The notes beneath the pieces are model-generated. The model worked only from the letters and a program-made list of their open reading frames with translations. It did no database searches and had not been told where the DNA came from. Shown here piece by piece: positions 59,267 through 64,000 of a stretch of 64,000 bases of DNA (position 1 is its first letter; each line of letters begins with the position of its first letter). The translations under genes were made by a program, and so were the position numbers. This stretch comes from an uncultured Oscillospiraceae bacterium. Its GTDB lineage: Bacteria > Bacillota > Clostridia > Oscillospirales > Oscillospiraceae. The DNA lies in assembly GCA_934589145.1 (NCBI GenBank), contig CAKTNW010000003.1, positions 52,360 to 116,359 on the forward strand. The letters are read 5' to 3'.

Positions 59267-60598
59267 TTACTGATACAGCAGATCTTCGCAGAAGCGATAG
59301 ACATATTCCGTGGGGGTGATGCCCAGCTTGGCGGACTCGTTCAGCGCCTGCTGCGCGTTGGCGGGCATGATGGCCTCTACCTTCTTGTTCAGGCTCTCGG
59401 CATCGCCGTCATATAGATATTCCTCTGCACCGCAGATCACGCCGGCGGTGTTGTGCCACCACTCCACAGTGTACAGGATGCCGCGGTCGGCGATCAGCTT
59501 GGCAAGACGGATCTCTTCCTCCTGAGAGGATGCCTTCAGACCGTTATTGGAGGAGCCGTAGATGTACTTGCAGTTCAGCCTGGCAATGGATTCATCGGTG
59601 AAGATGCCGCCGATGGCGCAGGGGCTGAGGATGTCCACATTCTGGAACAGAACCTCAGACACGGGGCAGGAGTCGATCTCATAGCCAGGGTGGGCATCAA
59701 TGAAGCGCTTGACTGCCTCGGGGTTAATGTCGGCGATGGTCAGCTTGGACACGCCGCCCTCCAGCAGATGCTCGCCCATGTACCAGCCAACAGCGCCCAG
59801 ACCCATCAGCGCCGCGGTCTTGCCCTTGACGCTGCGGACACCCTCCTTGAAGTTGATGGCCTCCAGCAGGGACAGATAGACACCATAGGCGGTGGGCTTT
59901 CCGGTCTCGCCGGTCTTGGTGTTGGGGCCGCCGGTGAAGTTGAGAGAATAGCCCTTACCGCTCATGACATCAGACATCTCGGTGGGGAAGTTCATGTCGG
60001 GGCCGGTCATATCGCGGCAGCTGTCCAGCGCAAAGGCAATAAAGCCCATGATCTCCATGTTATCCAGATCCAGAGGATCCATGGTCACGGTGGCCTTGCA
60101 GCCGCCGAAAGGCAGGTGACCGGCAATGTTCTTGAAGCTCATGCCGCGGCCCAGGTTCAGACCGTCGATGATAACGTCAATCTCCGGCTCGTCATAGCTG
60201 TGACGGCGGATACCACCGGCCATGATGGCGTGGCTCTTGTTCAGCAGGCCCAGCTTGCGGCTGTGCTCATTCATCATATACCGAATATCGTATTTTGCAT
60301 AGTAGTAAATGTCAATACCGAAGTGCTTTCCGGCGCGGAGCAGATCCAGAACCTCTTCCAGATACTCTTTCTGGCCGTACTTTTCAAACAGCGCCCAGGT
60401 TTCCTTGGTGTTGAAATACTTGGCGTCTTCGGTAAAGATACCGTCGATGCACCAACTGTGGTTATAGGTGGTAAAGTCGAAATCAGGCTCCCATTCCTTG
60501 GCGGCGTACAGACGGACGGCGCCGGTCTTGAAGTCGTAACGGATGCGCATGGTGGTCAGGCCCTCTTCACGCAGGGGGATAAACAAACTCTTCGCCAT
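59267..60598 (-). CDS. Glu/Leu/Phe/Val dehydrogenase-family amino-acid dehydrogenase
   Basis: 443 residues starting MAKSLFIPLREEGLTTMRIR (ATG 60596-60598, AAGGAG ahead). The substrate domain has AGHLPFGGCKATVTMDPLDL with the catalytic-lysine region, here GGCK instead of the usual GGxKGG. PDMNFPTEMSDVMSGKGYSL carries the second acid. The Rossmann part is KTAALMGLGAVGWYMGEHLL (GxGxxG). The length is longer than leucine dehydrogenase, and residues such as WWHNTAG differ, so the substrate is uncertain: a branched-chain or aromatic amino acid is likely. Confidence 0.82.
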   Translation of the reverse strand: MAKSLFIPLREEGLTTMRIRYDFKTGAVRLYAAKEWEPDFDFTTYNHSWCIDGIFTEDAKYFNTKETWALFEKYGQKEYLEEVLDLLRAGKHFGIDIYYYAKYDIRYMMNEHSRKLGLLNKSHAIMAGGIRRHSYDEPEIDVIIDGLNLGRGMSFKNIAGHLPFGGCKATVTMDPLDLDNMEIMGFIAFALDSCRDMTGPDMNFPTEMSDVMSGKGYSLNFTGGPNTKTGETGKPTAYGVYLSLLEAINFKEGVRSVKGKTAALMGLGAVGWYMGEHLLEGGVSKLTIADINPEAVKRFIDAHPGYEIDSCPVSEVLFQNVDILSPCAIGGIFTDESIARLNCKYIYGSSNNGLKASSQEEEIRLAKLIADRGILYTVEWWHNTAGVICGAEEYLYDGDAESLNKKVEAIMPANAQQALNESAKLGITPTEYVYRFCEDLLYQ

Positions 60599-60797
60599 AA
60601 TGTCGCTCTCCTTTTTAGTATATTCGTGCGCTGTGCGTCGTGCGCCGTGCACGATTTATGAACTTAGTGTAAGAGAAGCGCAGTCATTTGTCAACCCCCT
60701 GAAATGCTTTTTGGTATTTGAGACAAGAAATGACGGCGATTGCTGTGAAAAATGCCAGTACACAGAGAGAAATGGCGAACGCTGGAGCGCAAATTGA

Positions 60798-60827
60798 TTG
60801 ACAATGGGAGGACAGGAGGCTTATAAT
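60798..60827 (+). promoter_or_regulatory. Promoter of the GntR regulator at 60857
   Basis: TTGACA (60798-60803) and TATAAT (60822-60827), 18-base spacer. Confidence 0.75.
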
Positions 60828-60856
60828 AATAAGGATTTTTGTGCGAGGTTATCAAT

Positions 60857-61495
60857 ATGATTCAACGTGGTGATACATTGAAAGAGCAGGCATACACGCT
60901 GATCCGGGAGAAGATCATGCACCAGGAGCTGCCATTTGGCGCAAGACTGAACATTGCCGACCTGGCGCGGGAGTTTCAAATCAGCAACAGCCCGATCCGT
61001 GAGGCGGTCTCCCTGCTGGAGAGCGACGGGTTGGTGGAATGTCTGCCCAACGCGGGGTTCCGTGTTCTGACGCTGGATAAGACCTCTTTTGGTACATTGA
61101 CGCAGACAATCCAGGTGCTGCTGGCCGGGTGCTACGATGACTGTGTACGGCATGACCGGTTGGAGCTGCTGACAGCGCTGTTGTCGGATCGGCTGACAAA
61201 GCAGCAGGCGGTATTTCAGGAGACGGCCTCCTATGATTACGCCTGCACGGCGATCGATTTTGACCGGAGCTTCGTCGACGCCTGCGATAATGCCATGCTG
61301 ACGCGGATGTTCAGCAGCAAGTTTGATCTGCTGGCACTTTACACGCTGTATGTTTACGGTGACAGTCCGGAGCAGGTGCGGGATAATTTGCAGGAGCACG
61401 AGCGAATCCTTACCGCCGTTCAGAAGCGCGAGCATGACGTTGTGTTGGAATTGATTGCCGCACATTATGCAAAGGCGGATCTGGTTACGCTATAA
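60857..61495 (+). CDS. GntR-family regulator (FCD type)
   Basis: 212 residues: winged helix (LKEQAYTLIREKIMHQELPF, REFQISNSPIREAVSLLESD, LVECLPNAGFRVLTLD) and a helical FCD effector domain (LSDRLTKQQAVFQETAS, CTAIDFDRSFVDACDNAM). ATG 60857 is preferred; an in-frame TTG lies at 60839. It is divergent from the dehydrogenase-symporter operon across a 258-base gap and probably controls it. Confidence 0.9.
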   Translation: MIQRGDTLKEQAYTLIREKIMHQELPFGARLNIADLAREFQISNSPIREAVSLLESDGLVECLPNAGFRVLTLDKTSFGTLTQTIQVLLAGCYDDCVRHDRLELLTALLSDRLTKQQAVFQETASYDYACTAIDFDRSFVDACDNAMLTRMFSSKFDLLALYTLYVYGDSPEQVRDNLQEHERILTAVQKREHDVVLELIAAHYAKADLVTL

Positions 61496-61510
61496 CAGAT
61501 ACTGAGACGA

Positions 61511-61552
61511 AAAAACAAGAATGGCACGCTTTTGCGTGTCATTCTTGTTTTT
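61511..61552 (+). terminator. Terminator after the GntR gene
   Basis: AACAAGAATGGCACGC pairs with GCGTGTCATTCTTGTT around TTTT, then T residues. Confidence 0.9.
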
Positions 61553-61586
61553 ATGTATGGTATTTGGGGAGAGAAAAGATGGTCAT

Positions 61587-61808
61587 TTATGATTGCCTTA
61601 CGCAGCGGCGGGCGGTGCGCTCCTCATAGTCCAGCTCCAGCAGGCCAGCCTTACCGGCGGCCCAAGCGGCCACGACACCGAACACCACGGGCAGGTAGTA
61701 ACCGGCCTGGCGAATAGGCTCATCAGCGGCGGTCATCAGGAAAGAGGTAGCGACCACCAGAACGAGGGAGACGATAGCGGTCAGGATGTAAGTGTTGATG
61801 TTCTTCAT
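61587..61808 (-). CDS. 73-residue two-helix membrane protein
   Basis: MKNINTYILTAIVSLVLVVA starts a first transmembrane helix; QAGYYLPVVFGVVAAWAAG is the second; the tail LLELDYEERTARRCVRQS is charged. AAGGAGG-type site upstream on the minus strand (at about 61817). No family recognised. Confidence 0.6.
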   Translation of the reverse strand: MKNINTYILTAIVSLVLVVATSFLMTAADEPIRQAGYYLPVVFGVVAAWAAGKAGLLELDYEERTARRCVRQS

Positions 61809-61986
61809 GGTAGATTCCTCCTTAAAATTTGTTTTTATGTTTTGGTTTGGTGTTGTTTTCCTTTTGTAATTATATAGTAGAATATTTAACAGGAAAAGTA
61901 AAGCTATACATTATTATAGCGGATGTTAGCATTACTGACAGATAAACGCAGCAATTTGTGCCTGTAAAATCGCGCTTTTCTTTTTG

Positions 61987-62006
61987 TGACTACTATTTGA
62001 CTACTA
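61987..62006 (+). repeat. Direct repeat box, right copy
   Basis: TGACTACTATTTGACTACTA is identical to 19557-19576 in the same orientation. It lies in the otherwise gene-free stretch 61809-62344. Apart from this box and the following hairpin I see nothing definite in that stretch. Confidence 0.6.
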
Positions 62007-62011
62007 CCGCG

Positions 62012-62056
62012 AAAAAGCCCGGAGGCATTACGTCATAAGGCGTCCGGGCCTTTCTT
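62012..62056 (+). terminator. Terminator-like hairpin after the repeat box
   Basis: AAAGCCCGGA...TCCGGGCCTTT with inner TTA/TAA pairing, ending TTTCTT. No obvious gene precedes it on the plus strand. Confidence 0.55.
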
Positions 62057-62344
62057 GTAAATCACCGCAAATTTGTGTGATACCCAGCAAATCCTCGCAG
62101 CACAACGGTTTGCGACTTGACGACCTGATAACGCCGCCAGCAGCTCCGCAGCGCTGTTACCCAGCGTTACCCGGTGCCGGAGAAAGCGACTGGCCTGTAC
62201 AGGATGCTTCACCAGAAGAGCTGTATCCCAGAAGTAACCACTCCGGAGGGGATTGCTTTTGTGGGCAGGTTGCGATACAATCAAAGCAAAAGTAAAACCA
62301 AGAGGAGCTATAGACGCAGGCAAGCCCTGCAGAGGAGGAAATGT

Positions 62345-63064
62345 ATGAAAAAAATTTTGACAGCATTGCTGGCAGCGCTGATGGCATACACTCTGGCGGC
62401 CTGCGGCAGCCACGATATCACGCCCGGCACATCGCATGAAGTGCCTCAAATCACGGAACTATATAACGAGGACTTCGACTACACCGATGGCGTCGGTAAC
62501 AGCGGACACTTCACCTACCGTGTGCCCCAGATTGAAGCTGACACACCGGGGGCGGAAGCAATCAACAAAATGATCGCCGATGAGTACGGCCCTATTGTGG
62601 ACGGTGTGCTGGAGAGCGTGTCCGAAAAAGTGAGCCTGTCCTGCCTGTATGCAGCATGGGAGACGTATCAGTATGATGATATTCTGTCTTTGGTCGTCTC
62701 CTGCGGCTGGGATGGTGACGTAAATCACTATGACGTTTACTTGTACGACATCGCCAGCGGGCAGCAGCTCACCACAGCGGATCTTCTGAAGGCACTGAAC
62801 ATGGATGAAACGGCGTTTTTGGAGGCGGTACGCCAGGCTGCTGCAGATAAGTTCGACAACCAGTACAAGGATATTTCCGGCAGCGATTTCGATGAGTTTC
62901 TGACGGAACGCCGTGACTGGACGCTATCCGATGAGAACATCAACATAGGCGTTCCCACATACGCTGATGCCGCGGGGAAGCTTCATGTGGTGCTGCCCAT
63001 CGGCTCCATCGCTGGAGCGGACTCGTATGAGCAAGTGCTGACGCTGGATCGTAGCAATGAATAA
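62345..63064 (+). CDS. Lipoprotein with DUF3298/PdaC-like domain
   Basis: 239 residues: signal MKKILTALLAALMAYTLAAC with lipobox LAAC (Cys 20). The mature domain starts VPQITELYNEDFDYTDGVGN and has VPQIEADTPGAEAINKMIAD, VNHYDVYLYDIASGQQLTTA and FLEAVRQAAADKF, the layout of DUF4163/DUF3298 domains found in peptidoglycan deacetylase PdaC and RsiV-like proteins. It is anchored outside the membrane. GAGGAGG precedes the ATG. Confidence 0.75.
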   Translation: MKKILTALLAALMAYTLAACGSHDITPGTSHEVPQITELYNEDFDYTDGVGNSGHFTYRVPQIEADTPGAEAINKMIADEYGPIVDGVLESVSEKVSLSCLYAAWETYQYDDILSLVVSCGWDGDVNHYDVYLYDIASGQQLTTADLLKALNMDETAFLEAVRQAAADKFDNQYKDISGSDFDEFLTERRDWTLSDENINIGVPTYADAAGKLHVVLPIGSIAGADSYEQVLTLDRSNE

Positions 63065-63090
63065 GCACAGATCTCGACGCTTGAAAAAAA

Positions 63091-63130
63091 GAGTACCCTT
63101 GTGAGGTCGATTCTCACAGGGGTGCTTTTT
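63091..63130 (+). terminator. Terminator of the lipoprotein gene
   Basis: AGTACCCTTGTGAG pairs with CTCACAGGGGTGCT, followed by a T run. Confidence 0.85.
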
Positions 63131-63138
63131 CTATTTCT

Positions 63139-63339
63139 GTGTACGGCGCGCAGAATCTGGAGGGCTATCAAGTGAAGGGTACGGCACAGTATGTCACCGA
63201 GGGCGAGGCGGTCGGCACCTTCAAGGCCATGGTGGAGAAGATGTTCAACGGCGCGGCCACTGCCAAGGGCGCGCTGATCATCACGCCGGAGAAGGTTATC
63301 TTCACCACCCCTGGCGCGGACAACAAAAAGGAGCTTTGA
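63139..63339 (+). pseudogene. C-terminal fragment of a pyridoxamine-oxidase-like flavoprotein
   Basis: VYGAQNLEGYQVKGTAQYVT, EAVGTFKAMVEKMFNG and GALIITPEKVIFTTPGADN look like the last strand-helix portion of a PNPOx-like FMN-binding split barrel. There is no ribosome site or N-terminal half; sequence before 63133 belongs to the preceding terminator. It appears to be the cut end of a gene at an insertion or deletion boundary. Confidence 0.55.
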
Positions 63340-63343
63340 GGCC

Positions 63344-63373
63344 ATGAGCGGGTGCAAAAACGCACCCGCTCAT
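63344..63373 (+). terminator. Terminator after the flavoprotein fragment
   Basis: ATGAGCGGGTGC/GCACCCGCTCAT with an AAAAAC loop; a weak T tract follows. Confidence 0.7.
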
Positions 63374-63388
63374 AAATTTCATAGTGAC

Positions 63389-63417
63389 TTGAAAGCAGCG
63401 GGATATCCCGCTATAAT
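63389..63417 (+). promoter_or_regulatory. hxlR promoter with palindrome filling the spacer
   Basis: TTGAAA (63389-63394) and TATAAT (63412-63417), 17-base spacer. The perfect palindrome GCGGGATATCCCGC (63398-63411) occupies most of the spacer and is a likely autoregulatory site. Confidence 0.8.
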
Positions 63418-63441
63418 GAAGAAAACGCGGGAGGTGGGGAT

Positions 63442-63816
63442 ATGTACCAGAGAAAGCTGGAAAAGGACATTCGCTGTCCCCTGGAGTACGGCATGGAAAT
63501 ATTCGGCGGGAAGTGGAACTCCCGCATTATCTGCGTGCTGGCCACGCTGGGGACGCTGCGGTACAGTGAATTACGTAAGGAAATGGGCAACATCACCGAC
63601 GCCGTACTGGCCGCCGTGCTGAAAGGGCTCATCGCCAACGGCATCGTGGAGCGGAAGTCCTACGACGAGATACCGCCGCGGGTGGAGTATTCCCTGACGG
63701 AAAAGGGCGCGTCCGTGGTGCCGATCCTGCAGAGCATCTGCCAGTGGGCGGGTGTGTTTTATAAAGACGCGGGCGAAACGCCCATGATACAATGTCAGAA
63801 ATGCGACCATCGCTGA
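63442..63816 (+). CDS. HxlR-family transcriptional regulator
   Basis: 124 residues of the MarR-like winged-helix HxlR family: CPLEYGMEIFGGKWNSRIIC with the family's N-terminal Cys and GGKW, RYSELRKEMGNITDAVLAAV (recognition helix), PPRVEYSLTEKGASVVPILQ. The N-terminal Cys can serve redox or electrophile sensing in relatives. It is followed by a PatB-like gene after 20 bases and may control it. Confidence 0.92.
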   Translation: MYQRKLEKDIRCPLEYGMEIFGGKWNSRIICVLATLGTLRYSELRKEMGNITDAVLAAVLKGLIANGIVERKSYDEIPPRVEYSLTEKGASVVPILQSICQWAGVFYKDAGETPMIQCQKCDHR

Positions 63817-63836
63817 AAGAGAAAGGAGCAACCACC

Positions 63837-64000
63837 ATGACCTACAACTTTGACGAGATCATCGACCGCCGCCACACCAACGCCCTGAATACCGACGGCT
63901 TCCGGGGCTACATCTTCCACGCCGGCCCGGAGAAGGTGTTCCCCTACAAGGACGAGGAGTTCGTCCGCATGTGGGTGGCCGACATGGAGTTCGGCGTGGC
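63837..64000 (+). CDS. PatB/MalY-like PLP C-S lyase, N-terminal part (runs off the window)
   Basis: Fifty-four residues are visible: MTYNFDEIIDRRHTNALNTD then FVRMWVADMEFGVA. The FDxxIDRRxTxxxK-like start and MWVADMEF are the N-terminal signature of PatB/MalY cystathionine beta-lyases. AAAGGAG precedes the ATG. Co-transcription with hxlR is likely. Confidence 0.8.
   Translation, partial: MTYNFDEIIDRRHTNALNTDGFRGYIFHAGPEKVFPYKDEEFVRMWVADMEFGV

Noticed and set aside
61809-62344. Possible small genes in the gap before the lipoprotein
   Set aside because: Frames are short, lack ribosome sites and show no family features; only the repeat box and a hairpin are supported.
1-64000. CRISPR array or complete IS element
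   Set aside because: No regularly spaced repeat-spacer pattern, Cas gene or transposase gene was seen anywhere in the window.

Overview
The window looks like chromosome from a gut Clostridia bacterium of the Oscillospiraceae type (Oscillibacter/Dysosmobacter-like). This rests on GC-rich core genes with strong GGAGG ribosome sites, Rex, the ylxM-ffh-rpsP-khpA order, a sodium-pumping decarboxylase operon, a dockerin-like secreted protein, and many integrated elements. The species assignment is inference; no rRNA is present.

Layout. 1-13.3 kb is mostly housekeeping: the start of ssnA behind a structured leader, an SGNH hydrolase, a small AT-richer island (about 1.57-2.99 kb) bounded by a duplicated 3' gene end, a methionine-gamma-lyase-like gene, a 3D-domain cell-wall protein, a secreted dockerin-like protein, ylxM-ffh-rpsP-khpA, and mntP behind a manganese riboswitch. 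13.3-16.8 kb is a four-gene oxaloacetate decarboxylase Na+ pump operon. 16.9-19.3 kb holds sfsA, a Nudix hydrolase, a Cys-rich miniprotein and rex.

19.4-26.3 kb is an integration site: a tRNA-Arg broken in its anticodon loop, an intact tRNA-Arg(CCG), two different tyrosine recombinases, clustered 9-bp repeats, a RepA-like ATPase and accessory genes. 26.4-41.1 kb is a peptide import and breakdown block (M20 dipeptidase, class V PLP enzyme, complete Opp-type ABC importer, nitrilase-family amidase, RidA, TldE, TldD, GntR regulator, M29 aminopeptidase). Three promoters in it share one operator motif. It ends in decayed gene fragments. 41.6-43.7 kb returns to plasmid-like genes (ParR, ParM, a broken replication protein) and a second copy of the 5' end of the lipoprotein gene found at 26.3 kb.

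43.8-51.1 kb is a LysR-controlled catabolic cluster (amidohydrolase/decarboxylase, NhaC-type antiporter, YkvI-like transporter, two isochorismatase-family proteins, an aminotransferase). 51.2-57.7 kb begins with an in-frame MATE/ABC-permease fusion and continues with a second sugar ABC permease and arabinose genes (araA, FGGY kinase, araD). 57.9-61.5 kb is an amino-acid unit (Na+ symporter, amino-acid dehydrogenase, divergent GntR). 61.6-63.1 kb has small membrane and lipoprotein genes. The end holds a flavin-oxidase fragment, an HxlR regulator and the start of a PatB/MalY-like C-S lyase.

The strongest unusual signals are the MATE-permease fusion, the small island whose element side seems to have rewritten the end of its host gene, the broken tRNA beside an intact isoacceptor, the 17.4-kb direct duplication with a broken Rep gene, and the self-contained operator set of the peptide block. 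I saw no CRISPR array, rRNA or complete IS element.
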